Assembly: GCA_022510955.1 (NCBI GenBank) | Contig: JAFLSM010000010.1 | Span: 1-56,753 of the forward strand | Length of the DNA: 56,753 bases | DNA from: Ruminococcus sp. | GTDB taxonomy: Bacteria > Bacillota > Clostridia > Oscillospirales > Acutalibacteraceae | Reading direction: 5' to 3' | Shown here: positions 18,163-27,650 of the stretch, piece by piece | Layout of the letters: each line of letters starts with the position of its first letter | Numbering within the stretch: the stretch's first letter is position 1 | The notes under the pieces: model-generated | What the model was told of the DNA's origin: nothing | The model's database searches: none | What the model saw: the letters and a program-made list of their open reading frames with translations, nothing else | Translations under genes and position numbers: made by a program

Positions 18163-19161
18163 CTATCTTTTCTTTAAATATCTGTATTCCAGTATATATT
18201 CAATAATTTTTATGAACTCCATCTTAATTGGCAAAGAAATAAATCTGGTTCTTAAATCAAAACAGTATTTTTCTTCATTCATCTTATACTCCATACATAC
18301 TTTTTTCTTAGCTTCTCGTGACTCTAACTTAGATAATTTTAGCTTTTGAATTTCTCCAATTACGGTATATGCACTCCGATAAAATGAAAAACCTACTGCA
18401 TAGAAATATAGTCTTTTATATCTTTCCGAAATAATAGATTGTTTTACTGATTCTATCATCAATTCATGTTCTAATAAAACACTTTCAGATAAATTCTCCC
18501 TTATTTTTCGAGATAATGAATTCTGATTTTCTGTTGATGATATATATATACAGGCATTAATACTTTTTACATTTTTAACAGCCGTGATATATCGCACCAT
18601 AAAAACTTTATCCTCGCCTATGTGCAACTGTTCCGGAAATACAATACCATTTTCTTTAATCAGCGCTCTTTTATATACTTTATTACAAACCAAATTAAGT
18701 CTTTGCTTTCTCAACTCTTTACACAAAAATGATTCTACCTTATCCAAATCTGTGAATGAATAGGGAAAATATTTACCAAATTTATAATTTTGTCCATCAA
18801 AAATTTTTATTCCATATATCAACAAATCGTAATCATCAATCAATTCTGATGATAAACAATTAAAATAATCATCTGAAACAAAATCGTCGCTGTCTACAAA
18901 GCAAATATATTCTCCCACAGCATAATCCAATCCCATATTTCTTGCTGAGGAAACACCGCCATTCTCTTTTTTATAATACTTAACCCTTTTATCGTTATTT
19001 GCAATTCCCCTGCAAATTTCCGCCGTACTATCCGTCGAACCATCGTCTATAATTAAAACTTCAATATCACTTCTTTTTGTTTGCAATAAACTATTTAAAC
19101 ATCTTCTTATTGTATTTTCAGCATTATATGCCGGAATAATTACCGAAAATTTAATTTCCAA
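18163..19161 (-). CDS. Glycosyltransferase family 2
   Basis: A 332-residue GT2 enzyme with FSVIIPAYNAENTIRRCLNSL, LIIDDGSTDST and CFVDSDDFVSDDY. The start is a TTG codon placed seven bases after AGGTG, with GGAGG just before that; no ATG is better placed. The C-terminal half is unusually rich in lysine, tyrosine and isoleucine. It sits ten bases from the GT4 gene downstream. Confidence 0.92.
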   Translation of the reverse strand: MEIKFSVIIPAYNAENTIRRCLNSLLQTKRSDIEVLIIDDGSTDSTAEICRGIANNDKRVKYYKKENGGVSSARNMGLDYAVGEYICFVDSDDFVSDDYFNCLSSELIDDYDLLIYGIKIFDGQNYKFGKYFPYSFTDLDKVESFLCKELRKQRLNLVCNKVYKRALIKENGIVFPEQLHIGEDKVFMVRYITAVKNVKSINACIYISSTENQNSLSRKIRENLSESVLLEHELMIESVKQSIISERYKRLYFYAVGFSFYRSAYTVIGEIQKLKLSKLESREAKKKVCMEYKMNEEKYCFDLRTRFISLPIKMEFIKIIEYILEYRYLKKR

Positions 19162-19217
19162 ATTTATTCACCTGCCTCCTAATCATACCTTGCCATGCAT
19201 AATAAATTAAGTAGTGG

Positions 19218-20117
19218 TTATTTTAGTTTTTCTACCAATTCACTCAATCCAATTTTTCTTAAAAAAGCACCTGCGTTATGTTTTAAATCAAAATTCAAAT
19301 CCTTTGGCATATATTTAATTTTTGTGAAAAGATAATTTAATCTTGATTTTTTATTGTTAAAATTAAGACTATTCAAATAATTATAAAGGAAAAGATTCGT
19401 TCGCGGAGAAGAGAAATGTATTATCTTAGCTTTACTTAATTCTTGCCCCTCATATACATTTCCACGATAATCAGTTGTAACTTTATCCTTACAAGCAGGC
19501 AAAATAATCATTTCATATGCCACATCGCACGGAGCACATTCATTTAATACCATTGACATAGCCATAAGCGGCTCGTCAGTAGGCTGATTAAAATACTTAA
19601 AATCAAATGTCGAATATTCGTCAATCAATTCAATAGCCTTATCAAAAACTCTTGAAGCCCTTTTACTCTTTTTAAAACAGTAAATTCCGCCGTTCATAGA
19701 TATCAAATAATGAATTTGAGATTTATATTTGCCGCTTCCTTCATATGTAAACCAACCTTTTTGTGAATCCAACGGCAATTTACATCCAAATGCAGATACA
19801 TCATCTTCATTTTCAAAAGTATTCCAAAGATCATCGATTGAATCAAGAATTAAAATATCTGTTTCAATAAAAATAGATTTTTCGTAAGGAGAATATCTCA
19901 TTAATAATTTGTCAATTGTAGATTTTCTTACATCCTTATCCTGTACAATAATAACCTCATCGAAGATAGATGAATATTCCGTTTCCTTATCACATATCAA
20001 AGCAAAAGGATACTCACCTTTTCCCCTCTGCTTATATGACAAGCACAAATTATAAGCCAATTTATAATATTTTTCACTGCCTGTGGCTACTGTTACAAAT
20101 CCCCTGGATTCGCTCAT
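19218..20117 (-). CDS. Putative GT-A glycosyltransferase (GT8-like)
   Basis: A 299-residue protein beginning GFVTVATGSEKYYKLAYNLCLSYK, as GT8-type transferases do, with FIETDILILDSIDDLW as the probable D-x-D metal motif and a later IIHFSSPRTN segment where a metal-binding histidine would be expected. I cannot assign a GT family with certainty. The gene is bounded by a 145-base AT-rich gap on its upstream side, in which I see no gene. AGGAG precedes the ATG. Confidence 0.75.
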   Translation of the reverse strand: MSESRGFVTVATGSEKYYKLAYNLCLSYKQRGKGEYPFALICDKETEYSSIFDEVIIVQDKDVRKSTIDKLLMRYSPYEKSIFIETDILILDSIDDLWNTFENEDDVSAFGCKLPLDSQKGWFTYEGSGKYKSQIHYLISMNGGIYCFKKSKRASRVFDKAIELIDEYSTFDFKYFNQPTDEPLMAMSMVLNECAPCDVAYEMIILPACKDKVTTDYRGNVYEGQELSKAKIIHFSSPRTNLFLYNYLNSLNFNNKKSRLNYLFTKIKYMPKDLNFDLKHNAGAFLRKIGLSELVEKLK

Positions 20118-20262
20118 ATATCTTTTCTCCTATTATATTATATATATCTTCACAAATTATTTAATCACTTTCATATAATTAATAGATATGCTCAAGTTTA
20201 AAAGATAAAATCTTCTTAATATCCGTATAGTTTAAAATTATTAAAAAAGTTATTATTGTTGC

Positions 20263-21054
20263 TTACATAATACTTCTATGTAACACTTTTGTAGTGCACA
20301 CATCTAATAATCCTTCACTTTGTTTCTGAGCAAGATATTGGCATATCGCTTCAAATTTTTCCTTTTCCCACGACCAATTATCATCTGTTGATGTATCTTC
20401 CACTATACTATGGAACATCAATGTAAGTGCTCCTCCTCGCTTTATGCACTTATTAATAATTGCCTCAACCTGTAATACAGTAATATCCTTTAAAATCGGA
20501 ACACTATAAATAACTCTATCATTAGAATTGTCCATTACTGTATCTGCATAGGCAATTGCATATAAAAAAGGAAGATGAATCACTCTTGATACCTTTCTGC
20601 AAAAAATCCTTATCTTCTTCTTAGTAGAAATTCTCAAGCTTGTCCTCATATACAAAATATCCTGATTAAACAAGTTGTGCTTTGAATTTATAAATTCTTG
20701 AATATCAAAACCTGATCCCGGACTTGCAAAACCAAACTTTGAATCATAAGGTAAATCAAACCACTCTATTAATTTTTTTCTTCCCGCAGATATATCTTTT
20801 TCTGTATTCAAGTGTTGATCTCCATGCAATGCAATCTCAACTAATGGATTATTAAACAATTCAATGACATTTTCTTTTGTCATAGCCAATTTATCTGAGG
20901 GTAACTTTTCTTGCGGACATGATCTATCAACATACCCCGTTGTAATATTTAGCGTTACCGGCAAATTCATCGGTATTGTAACATTCTTTATAATATCATA
21001 ATTGTCTGCCCGACCGTCATCAAATGACAAGCTAACTAAAGCCTTTTTTTTCAT
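20263..21054 (-). CDS. Polysaccharide deacetylase-family protein
   Basis: A 263-residue NodB-like protein. SLSFDDGRADNYD near the N-terminus gives the catalytic/metal D-D pair, and EIALHGDQHLN gives the H-x3-H zinc motif. LTLMFHSIVEDT near residue 215 supplies the late catalytic histidine. There is no signal peptide, so it probably acts in the cytoplasm on a lipid-linked or nucleotide-linked sugar rather than on exported glycan. It overlaps the GT4 gene upstream by four bases. Confidence 0.87.
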   Translation of the reverse strand: MKKKALVSLSFDDGRADNYDIIKNVTIPMNLPVTLNITTGYVDRSCPQEKLPSDKLAMTKENVIELFNNPLVEIALHGDQHLNTEKDISAGRKKLIEWFDLPYDSKFGFASPGSGFDIQEFINSKHNLFNQDILYMRTSLRISTKKKIRIFCRKVSRVIHLPFLYAIAYADTVMDNSNDRVIYSVPILKDITVLQVEAIINKCIKRGGALTLMFHSIVEDTSTDDNWSWEKEKFEAICQYLAQKQSEGLLDVCTTKVLHRSIM

Positions 21055-22154
21055 TCTTTTCCCTCATATATCCTATAAATTTTATCATAAGCTGTGGCTA
21101 CACTATATCCAGCTTCATCAATTAACAATACATATCGTTCGCAATTCTGTCTTTTAGCATCACATATACTGTGTATCCAAGCATTTTTATCCTCCAACGG
21201 TAATGGCTGAACCAGATCTGTAAGGAAAGCATCTTTTGGAATATTATCGGATACAATGCAGGGCAATCCGTTTGTTTGGGCCTCCAACAAAGCAAGAGGT
21301 GTTCCCTCTCTGAGCGATGGAAATGCAAACACATCAAACGCACTTAGATACTCATGTACATTCATTACTTGCCCACAAAAAATAACACTTTTACCAACAC
21401 CGTTGTCCTCTACTATTTTTTTTAATCTTGAGGTATTCTCCTCATTTCCGCCCCCAAGCAACAACAAAACTGTTTTGGGATTTTGCTCTATTATTTTAGG
21501 CAACAATGTAATTAAAAACTCTTGATTTTTTAATGGAATAAGAGTGCCGGAATGCCCTATAATAAAAGTATCTTCCAAACCGTATTGTTTACGTATTAGA
21601 TTTCTACTCTCCTCTGAGTACTTAAAATCTGTAGTATCAATACCATTATTTATTACAATTCCCTTTTTTTCAAACGCTCTCTTTCCAAATAGCCAATATC
21701 CCGCCTGAATTCCACAAGCAAAATAATGGTTAGCCGAAAATTTAATAACTCCCCTCATAAAACCTTGATAAAGTTTTTGAAGCCAAGAAACTTTTCTCTC
21801 CGTTTTTGTGGTATGCGAATGAGCTATTCTACAGGGGATGTGCTGAATCTTTGCTAAAAAAAGTGTAATTCCGGAGTTAAACATTGTATGGGAATGTATA
21901 GCAATATAATTATTTTCATCCATCAATTTTTTTAGCATTTTAATAAACCGGAAATAACCTGAACTTGGTTGAGGAAAAGTGAAAACCTTATCGCCTTTTT
22001 TCTCTATTTCGGCTCCATACACATTATCTATTCCTTCAAAAACAATATAATGAAACTCAAACTCGCCATTGGGAGCATACTTACTTATATTAGCCGCAAC
22101 CCTTTCTGCTCCACCAACCTGAAGTCCACCGGATATAATCAAAACTTTTTTCAT
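21051..22154 (-). CDS. Glycosyltransferase family 4
   Basis: A 367-residue GT-B enzyme. VLIISGGLQVGGAERVAANI opens the protein, IIGHSGTLIPLKNQEFLI begins the C-terminal domain and FPSLREGTPLALLEAQTNGLP gives the E-x7-E motif. It has AAGGAG before its ATG and is coupled to the deacetylase gene that follows, so the two may act on the same residue. Confidence 0.94.
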   Translation of the reverse strand: MKKVLIISGGLQVGGAERVAANISKYAPNGEFEFHYIVFEGIDNVYGAEIEKKGDKVFTFPQPSSGYFRFIKMLKKLMDENNYIAIHSHTMFNSGITLFLAKIQHIPCRIAHSHTTKTERKVSWLQKLYQGFMRGVIKFSANHYFACGIQAGYWLFGKRAFEKKGIVINNGIDTTDFKYSEESRNLIRKQYGLEDTFIIGHSGTLIPLKNQEFLITLLPKIIEQNPKTVLLLLGGGNEENTSRLKKIVEDNGVGKSVIFCGQVMNVHEYLSAFDVFAFPSLREGTPLALLEAQTNGLPCIVSDNIPKDAFLTDLVQPLPLEDKNAWIHSICDAKRQNCERYVLLIDEAGYSVATAYDKIYRIYEGKE

Positions 22155-22224
22155 GATATAGTGCTCCTTGCCTATAATACACCTGCATATTTATTGTCAA
22201 AAGCTCTCATCTAATGTTTTTTCA

Positions 22225-23223
22225 TTATTTCAATCTATAATAAAAAGCAAGCAATTCTACAGTTTTTTTAATGCCGCATACAGAACATAGAAAATGAACT
22301 GCATGTACTTTTTTTACATTATTATACCGCAATAGCCACTTTAGTTTTTTTAAGCGTATAATAATATCTTTATAATTTAAACTCTTTTTTATATTTCCTG
22401 CCAATCCCAATAACATTGCATACTGATAAGCCCAATATTCATAATAGATATTCAATAAATCATCATTTTCGGAATTCTTTTCTGCATATTGAATGCCGTT
22501 TTCTATAGCATTCAGTACATCAACAACATTTTTTTCTTTTATTGCAGAAGTAATTGAACCGCTTGTTCTACGGATTCGCTTATAAAATGTGCTGGAATAA
22601 ATATTTATACTCTTGCAATGAACCATAACCCTTGCCGACCACTCAATATCTTCTCCACTAAGCAGACCTTTGACAAAAAATAAATCATTATTTAAAAAGA
22701 ACTCTCGACGCAATACTTTTACATAAGAAGCACTGAAATATTGGTTTGTATAAACCATATGTCTCAGAATAGATTCTTTCTTATGCTCTATATTTTTCGG
22801 TAGAATCGGCTTTCTTTCTTTTACCAATTTACCATTTTCATCTAATATTTCTACTCCAAAACATAATACATCTAATCCGCTTTTTGATGTAATAATATTA
22901 TTAATATCAAAAAGAGCATTGGCATCTTCCCACATATCATCGCTATCAACAAACATCAAATAATTTCCTGTTGCTGAATTAATTCCCGTATTTCTCGCTT
23001 CTGATGCTCCGCCATTTTTTTTATGAATACACATAATTCTTGAATCACCTGACGCTAATTCATCGCAAAGTTGGCTGCTTCCGTCTGTTGAACCGTCATC
23101 CACAAGTATTACTTCAAAATTACTAAATGTCTGTTCCAAAATACTGTTGATACAACGAGGTAATTCTTTAACAGTATTATAAACAGGAATAATTATACTA
23201 AATTCCGGTATTAATTTATTCAT
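22225..23223 (-). CDS. Glycosyltransferase family 2
   Basis: A 332-residue GT2 enzyme with FSIIIPVYNTVKELPRCINSI, ILVDDGSTDGSS and FVDSDDMWEDANA. GEDIEWSARVMVH is the usual mid-protein acidic motif of this type (GED-x-x). It overlaps the next upstream GT2 gene by four bases. Confidence 0.93.
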   Translation of the reverse strand: MNKLIPEFSIIIPVYNTVKELPRCINSILEQTFSNFEVILVDDGSTDGSSQLCDELASGDSRIMCIHKKNGGASEARNTGINSATGNYLMFVDSDDMWEDANALFDINNIITSKSGLDVLCFGVEILDENGKLVKERKPILPKNIEHKKESILRHMVYTNQYFSASYVKVLRREFFLNNDLFFVKGLLSGEDIEWSARVMVHCKSINIYSSTFYKRIRRTSGSITSAIKEKNVVDVLNAIENGIQYAEKNSENDDLLNIYYEYWAYQYAMLLGLAGNIKKSLNYKDIIIRLKKLKWLLRYNNVKKVHAVHFLCSVCGIKKTVELLAFYYRLK

Positions 23224-24122
23224 AATTCCGCCTTCTCAAGAAGATATTTTTTATTCCAATAATGATACAGTGTAACTCCCGGAACATATGATATAAGAGT
23301 TAACAGTTTATTCTCATTTTCTTTTACTATCCTACCAAAGCCAATATGTGCAAACTTACTGTAACACACATATAGAATACCTTTTTTGATTCTTGTTTTA
23401 ATCGGTAAGCGTTTATCCATATAAATTCGGGAATTAAATCGTCCGCCTTGCGGATTCATTATACGCATTTTTCTTCCTGCTTTTGTCAACCCGTCTTCCA
23501 GATAATCACACAAGTAAATAACCTTATTGATATATACTCCTTTAGACTCAAGTTCAATAAAAAGGAATGACGAACCTTCTCCTATAAAACGCTCTCCTTC
23601 AAAAACCGGAAAAGGATGTTTTATAAATAGAGACGCACGATAAGTATCGCAGCAATCTCTTCCGTTTTTTCCAATTCGCGGTTCATTCAAGGTATCTAAT
23701 GGAATATCTTCATGCTCTACATAGCAAATGGGCTCAGTTTCTGAAAATCCTTTCAAAAATATAACTTGTCCCACATCTGTGCAAGTACTATATTTTTCCC
23801 ATGCATTTAGAATCTGTTCCACTGCATCGGCTGTAAAACGATCATCACTGTCTAAAATCACAACATACTGACCTTTTATATACTCGTGAGATTTATTAAG
23901 AGCCGTATGCTTTCCACCATTGACCTTATAAACATAATCAATACACATATCAGGAGCATCATTTTGAAAGCCCGCTACAACTCCACTGGTATTATCCGTG
24001 CTGCCATCATCAACTATTAACCATTGAAAATCCTTACAAGTCTGATTTTTCAATGATTTCCAACACTCTGACAAGCATTTTGCTCTATTATATGTTGCAG
24101 TAATAATTGTTAACTTAGGCAT
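23220..24122 (-). CDS. Glycosyltransferase family 2
   Basis: A 300-residue GT2 enzyme with LTIITATYNRAKCLSECWKSL, LIVDDGSTDNT and YVVILDSDDRFTAD. The GGKHTALN motif and the C-terminal half (GRFNSRIYMDKRLPIKTRI) match a common capsule-cluster GT2 subtype. GAGG lies before the ATG; 15 bases separate it from the iron-sulfur protein gene. Confidence 0.93.
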   Translation of the reverse strand: MPKLTIITATYNRAKCLSECWKSLKNQTCKDFQWLIVDDGSTDNTSGVVAGFQNDAPDMCIDYVYKVNGGKHTALNKSHEYIKGQYVVILDSDDRFTADAVEQILNAWEKYSTCTDVGQVIFLKGFSETEPICYVEHEDIPLDTLNEPRIGKNGRDCCDTYRASLFIKHPFPVFEGERFIGEGSSFLFIELESKGVYINKVIYLCDYLEDGLTKAGRKMRIMNPQGGRFNSRIYMDKRLPIKTRIKKGILYVCYSKFAHIGFGRIVKENENKLLTLISYVPGVTLYHYWNKKYLLEKAEL

Positions 24123-24137
24123 AATAACACTACCTCA

Positions 24138-25367
24138 CTATTTTTTTAACATTCTGCTGCTATTAGCTTTTCTCAATTTAGCTCTTAAATCATCCGGGAT
24201 GACAGCACTTACGGAAAGTAATATTCTTTTTAGTTTTTGCTTTCCCGACATTCCGGCGCGGTATGTTTTTATTGCTTTCATCACATCTGTTTGTGATTTC
24301 AATACTTCCATCGCCTTATCATGCAATTCCCGCTGATGATAACCGCCCATATTCTGAGCTGACATCATTTCGGCAGCGTCACCTGCATTCAACTGATTCA
24401 ATACTTGGATCTGCTCCAGTCTGAGGATGGCTTCTCTTCCACGCTCGGTACAAGCAAACACAGCAGAAACACCATCACTTCGATGTTGGAATCTCTTTCC
24501 CCAGTAATCACCCAGACGAATATCAGCCATAGATTTGTGCTGTCTCATACGGCATTTATAGCAACTGTCTCCCAACAGTACATTCTCAAAAAACACCTGC
24601 CAGAATAATGTTTTTTCTCTGGAACCGTAATATGTTCTTCCGTCTGCTTCTACTTTTAAGCAATAACTATGCCAATCATTCTTTTTATAACGAAACTGAA
24701 CAGAGTCAAATTGAGAAGCTTTTAGTTTTTTGCCGATTATTTTACATTGCTCATCCCATAACTTATAGGATGGTACGCCATGACAAAAAATTTCTACAAG
24801 CAGGAACTGATCTCTTACCTTAAAGTTCTCACTGCTCTTTGCAAACCCGGCAATCTGGCAAGGCGTTCCAAAAACTACATATTGATTATCCTTGTTCTTT
24901 CTTGCATGATTAAGAGCTAGTCTGAATGCTTGCTCCGGATTGCTTTGCAAGTATTTTGACCCTGCAAAACCAGCTAATTGGTCTGCTTTATCTGCAATAC
25001 GATGTTCAGCCTGATTAACCTTTGTGTTATATACTACACCAATTACCTGCTTTCCATCACATATAGCCTGATTAGCAAGTTCATTTGCAATACCGCCTGA
25101 TGAACATCTTTTCACTGTTTTTTCATCTTTGCTCTGCAAAGCGTACAAAGGAACATCAAATAGGCTGACCCCTTGAATCTCTTCGTCATATCGTGTGCAT
25201 ACTTTTTTACAAAGTCCGCAATTTATACAATTATTTTTGTCCACTACCGCTGTAAAAAAACCAGCATCATTTAATTTTAAATTTACTGCTTCCTTTGGGC
25301 AAACAGCAGTACAGGCACCACAACCGGAGCAGTCAAATTCGGCTTTTTCAAAAATATTATTGCACAT
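24138..25367 (-). CDS. F420-hydrogenase beta-subunit-like iron-sulfur protein
   Basis: A 409-residue protein with two N-terminal 4Fe-4S ferredoxin motifs (CSGCGACTAVCP at residues 14-25, then CINCGLCKKVC) followed by a coenzyme F420 hydrogenase/dehydrogenase beta-subunit-type domain (KRCSSGGIANELA, VVFGTPCQIAGF, CHGVPSYKLW). Such proteins occur beside pyruvyltransferases in capsule clusters of organisms that lack F420, so they probably use flavin and act in a redox step or as a partner of the transferase. It overlaps the pyruvyltransferase gene by 11 bases. GGAG precedes the ATG. Confidence 0.88.
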   Translation of the reverse strand: MCNNIFEKAEFDCSGCGACTAVCPKEAVNLKLNDAGFFTAVVDKNNCINCGLCKKVCTRYDEEIQGVSLFDVPLYALQSKDEKTVKRCSSGGIANELANQAICDGKQVIGVVYNTKVNQAEHRIADKADQLAGFAGSKYLQSNPEQAFRLALNHARKNKDNQYVVFGTPCQIAGFAKSSENFKVRDQFLLVEIFCHGVPSYKLWDEQCKIIGKKLKASQFDSVQFRYKKNDWHSYCLKVEADGRTYYGSREKTLFWQVFFENVLLGDSCYKCRMRQHKSMADIRLGDYWGKRFQHRSDGVSAVFACTERGREAILRLEQIQVLNQLNAGDAAEMMSAQNMGGYHQRELHDKAMEVLKSQTDVMKAIKTYRAGMSGKQKLKRILLSVSAVIPDDLRAKLRKANSSRMLKK

Positions 25368-26454
25368 TAATATTCTCCAACGATGTTTTTAAATAATTCT
25401 CACTGTGTTCAATCAACTTATCCAATTTTTTGTCCACCATTTGATAGTCGATATTCTTTTGCAAAATCCTTTCAAGATTCTGCTCAGTGATATCAGTCAA
25501 CCTTCTGTCTTCTAATCCTGTAGTTTTAAGAAGAGATTCCAGTTTGAAAGCATTAATGGATTCTCTTATAAACACTGCAACGTTACAATGATTTTTAATT
25601 GCAACAACACTTCCATGGAATGTATCAGTCACTACGCAGGATGCTTCACGAAAGTAGCTATACCACTCTTCAGCATTACAAACTATATTTTTATCGCACC
25701 ATTTATGATATGTACCGACTGATACAGTCAGCAATTTATGTTTTTTTGCATATGACTTAATCTCACGAATTTCATTTGGATTGGTCATATTGCAATCATA
25801 AGCATAAACAAGCAGGTATTTTTTACGAATTGGCTTTACTTTAGTAAAAAACTTTTTTCCGCTATACAAAATAACAGGGTCACACACCATGGGAACCTTG
25901 CGACCTGTCATAGAATCTATCATCTGCTGAGTGTGCAAATCTCTTGCTGACAGTGCATACATATTTTGCAGACCCTTCTGCACTATTTCATAGCAGTTAA
26001 ATTCCTTAAGCAATTCTTCTGTAGTTCTGCCAAAAGCAGGAGCGTAGGCGATTGCAGGTACATTCCCTAAGCCACAGCCATACATCATCTTATTACAGCC
26101 AACATCAATACTAAATACTTCATCGCTTCCGATTATAATTGCATCACAACCGCTATGATCATAAGGAGCAGTTTCAACATTCTGAAAGGCTTTCTTCAAT
26201 GCCATAACCTTTCTCGTGTTAAAAACTGTAAGTCCAAAGCCTTTATCCAGCAAATAATTTTTTATGTAGTAACCTATAGCACCTACTGAAGCACTATTTT
26301 TACTGGCTTCTGATTTATTAAAATCAAAGTTTTTTTCATATGTCAGAATAATAACCTGATGTCCATGTTCTTCCAACCAATGTTTCATAGCATACATTTG
26401 TAGCTGTGCACCTTGATTATAAACGCTATAATGTGTTAAAATTCCTATCTTCAT
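25357..26454 (-). CDS. Polysaccharide pyruvyltransferase
   Basis: About 365 residues. KIGILTHYSVYNQGAQLQMYA at the N-terminus, AIIIGSDEVFS and SCVVTDTFHGSVVAIK in the C-terminal half are the markers of the CsaB/ExoV/WcaK-type pyruvyltransferase family. These enzymes use phosphoenolpyruvate to form a pyruvate ketal on a sugar. The ATG at 26454 has GAGGT seven bases upstream; the track TTG start is too close to that site. Its partner is the coupled iron-sulfur protein. Confidence 0.9.
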   Translation of the reverse strand: MKIGILTHYSVYNQGAQLQMYAMKHWLEEHGHQVIILTYEKNFDFNKSEASKNSASVGAIGYYIKNYLLDKGFGLTVFNTRKVMALKKAFQNVETAPYDHSGCDAIIIGSDEVFSIDVGCNKMMYGCGLGNVPAIAYAPAFGRTTEELLKEFNCYEIVQKGLQNMYALSARDLHTQQMIDSMTGRKVPMVCDPVILYSGKKFFTKVKPIRKKYLLVYAYDCNMTNPNEIREIKSYAKKHKLLTVSVGTYHKWCDKNIVCNAEEWYSYFREASCVVTDTFHGSVVAIKNHCNVAVFIRESINAFKLESLLKTTGLEDRRLTDITEQNLERILQKNIDYQMVDKKLDKLIEHSENYLKTSLENINVQ

Positions 26455-26465
26455 AGGCAATACCT

Positions 26466-27593
26466 CTAAAATTCCAAATCATATATACTTGCAAGTTCTT
26501 TCTTCACTGCATTTGTCGTATATGCCTGAGCCTTATCAAAACCCTTATTTCCCATATCCACAGAATTATCTTTTGACTTATAGATTTTATATATTTTTTG
26601 AGTCAAGGCATCAACATCACTCGGATTAACTAAATATCCAGTTCTTCCATTTTCAACTAATTCATTATGTCCACGATTTTCAGCCGCAATCACCGTTTTT
26701 TTGCAAAGCATTGCTTCAAGAATATTGAGCGGCATTCCTTCTCTGTGACTACAGGATACAATTAAATCAACAGCAGGTGTCAGCAAAAAAAGATCTGTAC
26801 GATATCCAAGAAATTTAATCACTTCATCAAGTCCAAGCTCTGAAACTTGTGCTTTCAGTTTATGCTCCAAAGGACCATTGCCTGCAAGCAAAATTTTCAA
26901 ATTTGAAATCTTACCTTTCAAATTTGCAGCTGCGGCAATCAAGGTTTTCTGGTCTTTATTTTCATTCAGCTCGCCTGTACATAAAATTGTAAATTCATCA
27001 CCTTGCAACCCTTCTGCACGAAGACGCTGAACTTTTTCATTTTCACTGATTGTATGATAGCGTTCTGTACTTACGCCAACTCCGTGAATATGAGCAACAT
27101 TGCATGGAAATTTCGCTTTTGCAAGCTTATAGTCTTCTTCGTTAACAGTAATCAGCTTATCACAAAATCTCGACATAATTTTTTCTATCGGATAAAACAC
27201 AAGCCAATTCTTTCGTGAAGCACCATTATAAAAATGGAAACCATGTGCTGTATAAAAAACCTTTGTACCGTTCTTTCTTGACTTTTTTGCCGCCAATCTT
27301 GTTACAATACTACCCATTGGAGTATTGCAATGAATTATATCATAATGCTCATTTTCGATAATTTTTTTCAACTCTTTATAAGCCTTGATATTATCTGTGC
27401 TCTTTGGAGAACGCGAAAAAGGAAGATTGTAAACTTTATCAGCGAAATCCAGTTTTAATCCATTTTTTTCAGCCAAATTATCTTTCGCCGCCACATGTAC
27501 TTCATATCCATAAGCGTGAAGCAATTCTACCAAAGGTCTATGAAATTGACAAATATGACTTTGAACAGTTGCAGTTAATAAAACTTTATTCAA
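26466..27593 (-). CDS. Glycosyltransferase family 4
   Basis: A GT-B enzyme of about 375 residues. KVLLTATVQSHICQFHRPLV is the N-terminal pattern of EpsD/CapM-like GT4 enzymes, ILCTGELNENKDQKTLI begins the C-terminal domain and CSHREGMPLNILEAMLCKK is the E-x7-E motif. I place the start at a TTG (27593) seven bases after AGGGG, because residues before it are not family-like. It follows kamA by 58 bases. Confidence 0.92.
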   Translation of the reverse strand: MNKVLLTATVQSHICQFHRPLVELLHAYGYEVHVAAKDNLAEKNGLKLDFADKVYNLPFSRSPKSTDNIKAYKELKKIIENEHYDIIHCNTPMGSIVTRLAAKKSRKNGTKVFYTAHGFHFYNGASRKNWLVFYPIEKIMSRFCDKLITVNEEDYKLAKAKFPCNVAHIHGVGVSTERYHTISENEKVQRLRAEGLQGDEFTILCTGELNENKDQKTLIAAAANLKGKISNLKILLAGNGPLEHKLKAQVSELGLDEVIKFLGYRTDLFLLTPAVDLIVSCSHREGMPLNILEAMLCKKTVIAAENRGHNELVENGRTGYLVNPSDVDALTQKIYKIYKSKDNSVDMGNKGFDKAQAYTTNAVKKELASIYDLEF

Positions 27594-27650
27594 TATATAT
27601 CCCCTAACTTGTGATACTTTCAAAAATATAATATCAACGGACAAATTATA

